Below are positions 1-5,860 of a stretch of DNA of 5,995 nt, in pieces (position 1 is the stretch's first letter; each line of letters starts with the position of its first letter). Both the position numbers and the translations under genes were made by a program. The stretch is taken from positions 1-5,995 of the forward strand of contig UQNV01000063.1 of NCBI GenBank assembly GCA_900542505.1. Direction: 5' to 3'. Origin of the DNA: an uncultured Alistipes sp. Its GTDB lineage: Bacteria > Bacteroidota > Bacteroidia > Bacteroidales > Rikenellaceae. The notes beneath the pieces are model-generated. The model did no database searches. It was not told where the DNA came from and was given only the letters and a program-made list of their open reading frames with translations.

Positions 1-29
1 GTGGGCTCGGAGATGTGTATAAGAGACAG
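1..29 (+). other. Nextera sequencing adapter with Tn5 mosaic end (artefact)
   Basis: Positions 11-29 read AGATGTGTATAAGAGACAG, the 19-bp Tn5 mosaic end used in Nextera tagmentation. Positions 1-10 (GTGGGCTCGG) are the matching part of the Nextera read-2 adapter. The full 29 bases therefore match the 3' part of that adapter. This is untrimmed library sequence and not a genomic transposon end. It marks base 30 as the first biological base and shows that the window starts at a read or contig end. Confidence 0.97.
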
Positions 30-160
30 ATTTATTAAATTTTCATACAAGAAACCTTAAAAAACAGAAAAAACAACAGAACAGAAACGACGCCCTAATG
101 GTCCAAAGCGACCACCCCAACAAACCCCATCACAACGAAACCCTTAAAAAAATTACCTTT
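30..160 (+). promoter_or_regulatory. AT-rich leader of the lipoprotein gene
   Basis: This noncoding stretch is much richer in A and T than the rest of the window. It contains A-rich runs and ends in AAAAAAATTACCTTT directly before the ATG at 161. There is no Shine-Dalgarno site, which is normal in Bacteroidetes, where A-rich upstream sequence favours initiation. TAAATTTT at 36-43 resembles the -7 box TAnnTTTG except for its last base, but any -33 partner would fall inside the adapter, so no promoter can be confirmed. An ATG at 98 is in frame with the gene but would place 21 mostly polar residues ahead of the signal peptide. Confidence 0.35.
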
Positions 161-2714
161 ATGAAACGATTGCTGCTGCTTCTGGCCGCTGCTGCAACGA
201 TGCTTGCAACCGGCTGTGCAAAAGACGACACCAACCCCACGCCTCCCCCTGCCCAAGGAAATGACCTGAGCGCCGCGGGCAACGCCAACTGCTACATGGT
301 GCATCGAGCGGGCGACTATTCGTTCGACGCAACCGTAATGGGCAACGGCGTTTCGACCGAAGCGTTCTCTGCCACCCGGCTCGCACCCGCCGCGGCGGAA
401 CTGCTGTGGCAGGACTCCCCCGCACTGCTCTCCAACATCCGGCTCGAGCAGGGACGCGTGCACTTCAGTGTCGGCGAGCAGCAGGGCAACGCCGTTGTCG
501 CCGTTCGCGACGGAAGCGGCAAGATACTCTGGAGCTGGCATATCTGGGGTAACCGACTACGACCCGTCGTCGGGGGCGCCGAAGCTCAACGGACTGAGCT
601 GGATGACCCGCAACCTGGGTGCTCTGAGCGATGATTACGACGAAGCGGGGTCGGCCAAAGGCTTCGTCTACCAGTGGGGCCGCAAGGACCCCTTCCCCTC
701 GGGAGAGGGATGGAACGACCTGAACGACATCACGGTCTACGACGCAACGGGCGCCGCCACCTCCACGCTCTTCACCAACGAGCAGGTCACGGTTGCCGCC
801 AACCTGCAGAATGCCGTCGAAAACCCCACCACGTTCTACTACGGCACCCGCATCGGCGACGACTACTACGACTGGCTGACGGCCGACGGCTCGGGCAAGA
901 ACAACCGGATGTGGGAGACGGCCTCCGACGGCGGCAAGACCCTCTTCGACCCCTGTCCTCCGGGATGGCGCGTACCGCGCAACGGCAGCTGGAAGGGTGT
1001 CAACGAGGCCAACTTCATCTACGATGAGGTGGCGTTCGGACGACGTCACGCGCTGCTGGGTTACTACCCCGCCGCCGGCAACCGGGGCGCCGCCTCGGGC
1101 TATTGGAGCTTCGTGGGCGGACAGGCCTCCTACTGGACCTCGACCCCGACGCAGGAGCACTACTCCTACATGCTCAACTTCCTCCCCTCCTACCTCAATC
1201 CGCAGAGCAACTCCAACCGCGCGGCAGGATGTTCGGTCCGCTGCGTGAGCGAGACGCAGGGCGAACCCGAACCCGACCCGTCGGCCGGCGAGAACTTCCC
1301 GCTGGACCAGGTGACCGAGGCGGCCTACCAGGCCGGACCGGGCAGCGACGGCTCGGCAAACTACTACATCGGACTGAGCGACGTTCCCTTCGAGCTGAAC
1401 GACCAGGGCGAGCAGATTCCGACCGAAGCCGGCATGATTCTCTATCTCGACCTCTACGGTCCGGCCAGCAAGGACGCTTCGGCAGCCGTACTGCCCGACG
1501 GAGTCTACACGCTCAAGAGCGGCACGACCTCGCGCACGGCCAACCCGGACTACACCTGGGCGCGTCTGAAGAGTGACGACGGCTCCATCACCTACCGCAA
1601 GCCCGTCGAGGGTACCATCGAGGTGCGCTACACGGCAGACGGCTACGTCATCGAAGGCGCCTTCATCATGGGCAACACGGAGGAGAACTTCACGTTCACC
1701 TACGAGGGCGAGCTGACCTTCGTCGACCGTACCGACCCGTCGGGCGGCATGCCGGTCATCAGCCAGCCGGTCAACGTCACCTTCACATCGGCATGGGCCA
1801 CGTGGGAATACACCGGAGACGAGAGCGACCGCTACACCGTCAAGCTGCAGGAGGGTACCGTCGACGGCGGCATCCTGACCAAGGGCCACCAGATGACCAT
1901 CGACCTGCTCTCCACCCCGCTTTCGAGCAAGGAGGAGATGGCGCTGGCCGAAGGTGTCTACTCACCGGGTAACGACTACGTCACTCCGATGACCTACACC
2001 CAGGGTGCAACCTTCAACCTGATGGGATATGTCTACTACTACGGCACCTACATCCAGCAGGTAGAGTCGGCCGAAACCTCGCCGCTCATCGGCTTCGCAC
2101 AGCAGGGAACCATCGAGGTGAAGCGTTCGGGCAACCAGTATGAATTCATCGTCGACGTCACCACACCCGAGGGCGTATCCATCAAGGGCACCTATCCGAT
2201 GGGCGACGTCACGTTCGTCGACAACGCCCCCGACAAACCCGCAGGCGACTGGCTGAGCATCCTGCGCGAGGACAAGACCGTGCTTTTCAACCCCGAGGAT
2301 GCATCGGAGTGCCGCGTATGGACCTACACGAGCTACTACGAGGGCGCAACCGAATTCGAGATTCTGGTGGACAACAACACCACCGACGAGGCCTTCCAGC
2401 TCAACGTGCTGGCGGCCGAAGGCGCCACATCGATTGTCGGCACCTACACCACGCCGAAGGACCCCGACAACCCGCAGATGGGCGAATTCATCCTCGGTTA
2501 CCAGAATCTCGCCGTCAAGCGCGGTACGTGGCCATACCTCTACTACGACTTCAGCGGCAGCCAGTACATCGGAGCGCCCGCAACGGAGGGTACCATCGAA
2601 ATCCGCGAACTGGAGGATGGCAAGGTGGAAATCCAGTTCGAAATGAAGGACGACGCCGAGCCCAAGAACACCATCCGTTCGGTATGGAGCGGCACGATTC
2701 GCAAGGTCAACTAA
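161..2714 (+). CDS. Surface-exposed lipoprotein with FISUMP-like domain and three C-terminal beta-type units; interrupted by a frameshift
   Basis: The start at 161 gives a lipoprotein signal peptide: Lys2-Arg3, a hydrophobic run at residues 4-16 and the lipobox LATGC with Cys19. C-A-K-D-D follows, matching the Bacteroidetes lipoprotein export signal (K-D/E-D/E), so the protein probably sits on the outer face of the outer membrane. The reading frame breaks at the GGGG run 546-549. As written, translation ends at 634 after 157 residues. Removing one G joins ...WSWHIW to VTDYD... and restores 850 residues. Residues about 40-129 match an N-terminal module common in Bacteroidales (NCYMV, ILWSWHIW). 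Residues about 130-364 are FISUMP-like (WMTRNLG at 147-153, DPCPPGWRVP at 263-272, SVRCV at 358-362). A Pro/Glu linker leads to three divergent units of about 160 residues. Ligand and function are unknown. Residues 28-748 of the downstream frame are certainly coding; an ATG at 468 is only the first Met of that frame. Confidence 0.88.
546..549 (+). other. Apparent +1 frameshift in a GGGG run
   Basis: Before this point the coding frame is that of the ATG at 161, ending TGG CAT ATC TGG (W-H-I-W) at 536-547. After it the frame is the one that runs to the TAA at 2712. Reading GGG in place of GGGG gives TGG GTA ACC GAC (W-V-T-D), which continues the conserved block without loss. The junction falls inside a conserved motif, so the two halves clearly belong to one protein. 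The cause may be a base-calling or assembly error or a real mutation. A four-G run is short for phase variation. Confidence 0.9.
1290..2711 (+). repeat. Three divergent protein-level repeat units in the lipoprotein
   Basis: In the restored protein, three units cover residues about 377-522, 524-687 and 688-850 (bases about 1290-1727, 1731-2222 and 2223-2711). Each carries the strand motif GTIE, at residues 484 (EGTIEVRYTADGY), 649 (QGTIEVKRSGNQY) and 810 (EGTIEIRELEDGK), spaced 165 and 161 residues apart. The first two units end in similar FVD motifs (LTFVDRT, VTFVDNA). All are rich in alternating hydrophobic, Tyr and Thr residues, which suggests beta-sandwich folds. The repeat is visible in protein but not as DNA identity, so the duplications are old. 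Unit edges are approximate. Confidence 0.7.
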
Positions 2715-2733
2715 CCACACCCATCCCTAAAGA

Positions 2734-2777
2734 CGAGGGGAGCAGCCAGCCGGCTGTTCCCCTCGCTTGTTTTCTTT
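2734..2777 (+). terminator. Rho-independent terminator of the lipoprotein gene
   Basis: The arms CGAGGGGAGCAGCC (2734-2747) and GGCTGTTCCCCTCG (2752-2765) form a 14-bp stem with a single G-U wobble and an AGCC loop. It is followed by CTTGTTTTCTTTC. It begins 19 bases after the TAA stop at 2712-2714. Position, stem strength and T-rich tail all fit an intrinsic terminator on the + strand. Confidence 0.9.
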
Positions 2778-2841
2778 CGGCCGGCCGGAGGCTCCCCGAC
2801 AGGGCGACAACAGAGCCACGAAACGCCGAAGCCGGCCGCCT

Positions 2842-2903
2842 TCGAGAACAGAAGCACCCGCCGGAGCGGCGTGCGGACAAGGGTCCGCAACCGCTCCGGC
2901 GGG
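2842..2903 (-). terminator. Long GC-rich hairpin closing the SPFH-RHH operon
   Basis: Perfect 13-bp outer arms CCCGCCGGAGCGG (2857-2869) and CCGCTCCGGCGGG (2891-2903) enclose a second 7-bp stem, TGCGGAC (2872-2878) with GTCCGCA (2883-2889), and an AAGG loop. On the - strand the hairpin starts 22 bases past the stop of the RHH gene and is followed by TGCTTCTGTTCTC, which is moderately T-rich. No T tract follows on the + strand, so it most likely ends - strand transcription. The rest of the convergent gap (2778-2925) shows no gene. Confidence 0.7.
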
Positions 2904-2925
2904 AAACCGGTCCCCGATTCACGCT

Positions 2926-3177
2926 TCAAGACTTGCCTTCGGGAGATTCATCGGGCTTCGCCCCGCCGGTCTGCCCCCTACGGGCGCCCCGACCGCCCCG
3001 CCGCCCGGGCGTGCGGCCGCTGCGTCGCAGGGCATCGGCAACAATCCACTGCAGCTGCCCGTTGATGCTGCGGAACTCGTCGGCCGCCCACTCCTCGAGC
3101 GCCTCCATCGTCGCGGCATCCACGCGCAGCACGAAACTCTTCGTATCGGAACCCCTGGTCATCGGCTCCGGAATCAA
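2926..3177 (-). CDS. Small ribbon-helix-helix (Arc-type) DNA-binding protein
   Basis: The 83-residue product has the plan of an Arc-type RHH protein. A short beta-strand (KSFVLRVD, residues 13-20) is followed by helix A (about 21-35, ATMEALEEWAADEF) and, after SING, helix B (about 41-53, QLQWIVADALRRS). RHH proteins dimerise through the strand and insert it into the DNA major groove. The C-terminal tail from residue 54 is rich in Arg and Gly (GRRGGRGARRG) and looks disordered; it may add nonspecific nucleic-acid contacts. The start is set by an ATGA overlap with the SPFH stop codon, which indicates translational coupling. Met6 is a less likely alternative start. No toxin gene adjoins it, so an antitoxin role is not supported. 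The target is unknown, but autoregulation of the operon is plausible. Confidence 0.85.
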   Translation of the reverse strand: MIPEPMTRGSDTKSFVLRVDAATMEALEEWAADEFRSINGQLQWIVADALRRSGRTPGRRGGRGARRGQTGGAKPDESPEGKS

Positions 3178-4133
3178 TGGTGCAACGTTCCGGCATTGAC
3201 CACGGGCTGTGCCGCCTCGTCGGCGCAGAGCACCACGAGCAGGTTCGAAACCATCGCCGCCTTGCGTTCCTCGTCCAGTTCGACCACCTCCTCGTCGGAG
3301 AGGCGCTCGAGAGCCATGCGCACCATCGTGACCGCACCCTCGACAATCTTTTCGCGGGCCGCGATGATGGCATCGGCCTGCTGACGCCGCAGCATGACGG
3401 CGGCAATTTCGGGGGCATAGGCCAGGTAGTTGATACGCGCCTCAACCACCTCGATGCCGGCCATCGCCAGGCGGTCGTTCAACGTCCGCTCGAGCTGCAC
3501 GTTAATCTCCTCGCTGTTCGAACGCAGCGTAAGCTCGCCCGTCTCAACGCCCGTATTGTCGTAGGCATAAAGGCCGGCCACCTGGCGAAGCGCCGCGTCG
3601 CTCTGCACCCCGACGAAGCGGTCGAGTACCGTCATGCGCGTCGCTGCGGAGACGCTGCCGCCGGGGGTGGCGGGCGCCGCGTCAATCTCGAAGACGGAGC
3701 GGTAGACCTCCTCGCGCTTGATGCGCCAGACGAGCACCAGGCCAATCATGATGGGGTTGCCGCTCTTGTCGTTGACCTTGATGGGCTCGGCATTGAGGTT
3801 GCGGAGCCGCAGCGAAATCTGCTTGGCCGAGAGGAAAGGGTTGACCCACCAGTAGCCCGTCTCGTAGAAGGTTCCGCGGTATTGGCCGAAGAAGAGCATC
3901 ACCCGCGCCTCGTTGGGTTCGAGCAGCATGAAGCCGCCGGCCAATATCATCGACACAAGGCAGAGCACGATGCCCGCCGCAAGCAAAACGCCGCCTCCGC
4001 GCACCGACGCATGGAGCCACGTGCTGCCCTCGATTGTAATCCACAAACCGACGCCCAACACCGCCAGCGTCACGAAAAGCATCGGAAGACCGCGCATCTT
4101 CCTTCCGGAATAGGCAAAGTTCTCGTTTTTCAT
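3174..4133 (-). CDS. SPFH/Band 7 domain membrane protein
   Basis: The product has 319 residues. After a short polar N-terminus come two hydrophobic helices, at about residues 16-34 and 47-71, and then an SPFH (stomatin/prohibitin/flotillin/HflK-C) domain. The entry to this domain, LLEPNEARVMLFFGQYRGTF from residue 70, is typical of the family, and GYWWVNPF follows at 93-100. A later section (NVQLERTLNDRLAMAGIEVVEARINYLAYAPEIA) matches the end of the SPFH core. It leads into an Ala/Arg/Glu-rich helix (MLRRQQADAIIAAREKIVEGA) that probably oligomerises. Such proteins form membrane-bound ring or cage assemblies that organise membrane zones or shield proteases; the partner here is unknown. A small Pro/Ala/Gly/Ser-rich insert interrupts the core after VFEIDA. 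No NfeD-type protease gene is adjacent. Instead the gene overlaps the RHH gene by ATGA, so the pair is one operon. The ATG at 4133 gives the natural N-terminus. Confidence 0.92.
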   Translation of the reverse strand: MKNENFAYSGRKMRGLPMLFVTLAVLGVGLWITIEGSTWLHASVRGGGVLLAAGIVLCLVSMILAGGFMLLEPNEARVMLFFGQYRGTFYETGYWWVNPFLSAKQISLRLRNLNAEPIKVNDKSGNPIMIGLVLVWRIKREEVYRSVFEIDAAPATPGGSVSAATRMTVLDRFVGVQSDAALRQVAGLYAYDNTGVETGELTLRSNSEEINVQLERTLNDRLAMAGIEVVEARINYLAYAPEIAAVMLRRQQADAIIAAREKIVEGAVTMVRMALERLSDEEVVELDEERKAAMVSNLLVVLCADEAAQPVVNAGTLHH

Positions 4134-4137
4134 GGTA

Positions 4138-4154
4138 ATATCATTTTGATATCA
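4138..4154. promoter_or_regulatory. Repeated ATATCA sites before the SPFH start, candidate operator
   Basis: On the + strand ATATCA occurs at 4138-4143 and 4149-4154, an 11-bp period of about one helical turn. The same bases also contain the inverted pair ATATCA (4138-4143) and TGATAT (4147-4152) with a TTT spacer. They lie in the untranslated leader between the predicted promoter and the SPFH ATG. Paired hexamers about a turn apart suit an RHH-type repressor, and the operon encodes one. The sites are short and AT-rich, so chance is possible. Confidence 0.35.
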
Positions 4155-4186
4155 CGAATCTACACAAAATTCTCCGACATTGCAAC
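4155..4186 (-). promoter_or_regulatory. Predicted promoter of the SPFH-RHH operon
   Basis: Read on the - strand, TAGATTCG (4162-4155) matches the Bacteroidetes -7 box TAnnTTTG except for one base. GTTG (4186-4183), 20 bases upstream, is a weak fit to the -33 box TTTG. The site lies just after the terminator of the preceding gene and about 20 bases before the SPFH ATG, where a promoter is needed. Confidence 0.45.
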
Positions 4187-4197
4187 GCTCCGTGCAC

Positions 4198-4225
4198 AAA
4201 AAAACGACGGCATTCATGCCGTCGT
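4198..4225 (-). terminator. Rho-independent terminator after the DUF4405-like gene
   Basis: On the - strand ACGACGGCAT and ATGCCGTCGT (4225-4216 and 4213-4204) form a perfect stem of 9-10 bp around a very short loop. It is followed by an uninterrupted run of T (A run 4198-4204 on the + strand). It lies 131 bases past the stop of the membrane protein gene. The GC-rich stretch between (4228-4355) has no recognisable gene, so it is probably a long 3' untranslated region. The terminator separates that gene from the SPFH operon. Confidence 0.9.
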
Positions 4226-4355
4226 CGCACATACGCTCCGGACCGCAGGGTTCCGGCCTGGCGACGTCCCGCCCCGTGATGCCGGAATGGACCGGTTGCC
4301 CGCCGCGGGAGCCTCAGAAGGCCGCCGCACGACGGCCCCTCCCCACCCCGTGCCG

Positions 4356-4856
4356 CTACCTCGGCTGCCTGCCGTCACCTCCGGCGGCAGATGTCGGGCC
4401 CTCCGACGGGTGACGCACCGCTTGACAGCCCTTCAGACCGCGAAGAAGCGTTCGGAACCGTTTGCCCAGATGGAGAAGGGCCACAAGCCCCATGACGAGT
4501 CCCGTCTTGTAGTGCATGAGCCCCATCGAGGCGTGGTGCCCGCCGCGCGAGAGGAGCAGTCCGATGCCGGTGGCCACCGCCACCGCAAAGAGCAGCGACA
4601 GCAGCAGGGTCAGCCGGCTTTTGCTGCCGACACCCTTCGCCAGGGTGCGGTACCAGCCCCAATGCATCCCGACATGAAGCAGGCCCGCAAGGGTGAAGGC
4701 CGCTCCCGAGACGAGGTGGAAAAGAGCCCAGAACTGACGGTCGGCATGACCGGGCGCATGGCCCGCACCATGGAGGGCCAGCCCCGTAACAAGGGTCAGC
4801 AGGAAGAGCGGCACCAGAGCCGCATCGGTATAAAACATCCTTTTGCGTTTATCCAT
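4356..4856 (-). CDS. Four-helix membrane protein, DUF4405-like, possible diheme b-type cytochrome
   Basis: The 166-residue product has four hydrophobic helices, at about residues 12-29, 43-63, 82-103 and 112-131. Positive residues cluster at the N-terminus (DKRKR), in the loop between helices 2 and 3 and at the C-terminus (GKRFRTLLRGLK), so both ends should be cytoplasmic. Helix 2 carries H47 and H61 and helix 4 carries H115 and H129, both pairs 14 residues apart. This is the spacing of the heme ligands in helices B and D of cytochrome b, so a membrane diheme protein is a good inference. The outer loops are rich in His (H29, H33, H37; H107, H108), which may bind metal. The family assignment comes from overall pattern recognition. 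The start at 4856 (MDKRKRM) is preferred to an ATG at 4877, which would lie almost on the predicted transcription start. The tail after residue 145 is polar and Gly-rich. Confidence 0.82.
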   Translation of the reverse strand: MDKRKRMFYTDAALVPLFLLTLVTGLALHGAGHAPGHADRQFWALFHLVSGAAFTLAGLLHVGMHWGWYRTLAKGVGSKSRLTLLLSLLFAVAVATGIGLLLSRGGHHASMGLMHYKTGLVMGLVALLHLGKRFRTLLRGLKGCQAVRHPSEGPTSAAGGDGRQPR

Positions 4857-4884
4857 AAGTCTTGTATTTTCGTTCACTCGGGGA

Positions 4885-4892
4885 CAAAGATA
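4885..4892 (-). promoter_or_regulatory. Predicted -7 promoter box of the DUF4405-like gene
   Basis: The - strand reads TATCTTTG here, a full match to the Bacteroidetes -7 box TAnnTTTG. No TTTG is visible about 20 bases upstream, so the -33 box is weak or absent. The expected transcription start near 4880 gives a leader of about 24 bases, A-rich before the ATG at 4856. This supports that start over the ATG at 4877. The box lies in the 84-bp gap after the AraC gene, so the membrane gene may be transcribed alone as well as by readthrough. Confidence 0.6.
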
Positions 4893-4940
4893 GCGGGAAA
4901 ACGCAGGCGGACGGAGGCACGATTCGGGGTAAAACCTGGA

Positions 4941-5789
4941 CTATCCGCGGTATTTGTCGCGAAAGGCCGAAGGGCTGAGGGCCGAGGCGCGCGCAAAGAG
5001 ACGCGAGAAGTAGGCGCTGTCGTCGAATCCGAGTTCGGCGGCAATCTGCCGCACGCTCAAATCCGAATGCGCCAGCAGGCGTTTGGCACGCAGCACCACC
5101 TCGTCGCGGATGGTACGGCTGATGCTCTGACCGGTCGTCCGCCGCACCGCCTCGCACAGATAGGAGCGCGAAACATGGAGCCGTTCGGCATAATAGGAGG
5201 GGTTGTGGTGGCGGCCAAGCTCCTCGGCAAGCAGGTTGCGGAATGCGGCCGTCAGTTCGGCATGACGCCTTGCGGCACCGGCAGGTTGTTCGCCTTCGGG
5301 AAGCGCCTCGGCAAGCAATGCCGCCACGGCAAGGGCCAGATGGCGCGGGGCCAGCCGCCGAAAGGGGGTTCGGGCGTCGGTTCCGCAGCTTTCGAGCAGT
5401 TGCCCGAGCAGCTGCAGTTCCCTGCGGCAGGATGCCGGAAGAGTTATGGGTGCGGGGTGAGCGGCCCACTCTTCGAACCGGAGCCGCAACTCGCGCGACA
5501 CACAGGAGGCATCGACGAAGAGCAGCAGCGCATCGAGCGATTGGCCACGGAGAAAGACATGAACCTGCCCGGGCAGTACGGCCATCGCCTCGCCCGCCCG
5601 GCAGCGCCATTCGCGGAAATCGACGCTGAAGAGGCATTCGCCCTGCTCGACCACCCCGAAAAGCCAGTAATCGTCGCGATGCGTACTGCGCAGCGGCTCG
5701 ACCGGAATACCGGGCCGGAGACGCTTGAAAAAGATGCCGGAATCGGAAAAATCGGCGACGCGGTTTTCGGGAAGTCGGGAGCTGGACAT
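4941..5789 (-). CDS. AraC-family transcriptional regulator
   Basis: The product has 282 residues from the ATG at 5789. Residues about 35-95 form a cupin-like sensor region (THRDDYWLFGVVEQGE, then GEAMAVLPGQVHVF), the usual effector-binding arm. The C-terminal third is the AraC DNA-binding domain with two helix-turn-helix motifs, at about 197-220 (YYAERLHVSRSYLCEAVRRTTG) and 245-270 (VRQIAAELGFDDSAYFSRLF). It ends with LSPSAFRDKYRG, the usual close of the second motif. A longer frame opens at 5831, but that ATG lies inside the predicted -7 box, so it is rejected. The ligand cannot be read from sequence. The same-strand DUF4405-like gene 84 bp downstream is the most likely target in this window, and no clear terminator separates the two. 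Confidence 0.93.
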   Translation of the reverse strand: MSSSRLPENRVADFSDSGIFFKRLRPGIPVEPLRSTHRDDYWLFGVVEQGECLFSVDFREWRCRAGEAMAVLPGQVHVFLRGQSLDALLLFVDASCVSRELRLRFEEWAAHPAPITLPASCRRELQLLGQLLESCGTDARTPFRRLAPRHLALAVAALLAEALPEGEQPAGAARRHAELTAAFRNLLAEELGRHHNPSYYAERLHVSRSYLCEAVRRTTGQSISRTIRDEVVLRAKRLLAHSDLSVRQIAAELGFDDSAYFSRLFARASALSPSAFRDKYRG

Positions 5790-5828
5790 GACGTGGAGCT
5801 TTCGCAGCGATGCACGGGCATCGCCGTA

Positions 5829-5860
5829 CAAAGATACGGAAAGGCGAGAGCAGAGACAAA
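5829..5860 (-). promoter_or_regulatory. Promoter of the AraC gene, at the end of repeat copy A
   Basis: On the - strand TTTG (5860-5857) is followed after 20 bases by TATCTTTG (5836-5829). This matches both the -33 and the -7 consensus boxes of Bacteroidetes exactly. The expected transcription start is near 5824, giving a leader of about 35 bases to the ATG at 5789. The perfect dyad GAAAAC-GAA-GTTTTC (5862-5876) lies 1 base upstream of the -33 box, where an activator or repressor could act. Confidence 0.78.

Noticed and set aside
11..29. Tn5 mosaic end as evidence of a transposon
   Set aside because: The mosaic end is preceded by the Nextera adapter bases, so it comes from library preparation. 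No transposase gene is present.
154..161. TACCTTTA as a -7 promoter box
   Set aside because: It overlaps the lipoprotein start codon, so transcription would begin inside the gene.
465..1889. Open - strand frame of 474 codons
   Set aside because: It is antisense to the lipoprotein gene, whose + strand product has clear family motifs. The antisense product is low-complexity Val/Gly/Arg sequence.
2926..3177. RHH protein as the antitoxin of a toxin-antitoxin pair
   Set aside because: No toxin-like gene lies beside it; its coupled partner is an SPFH membrane protein.
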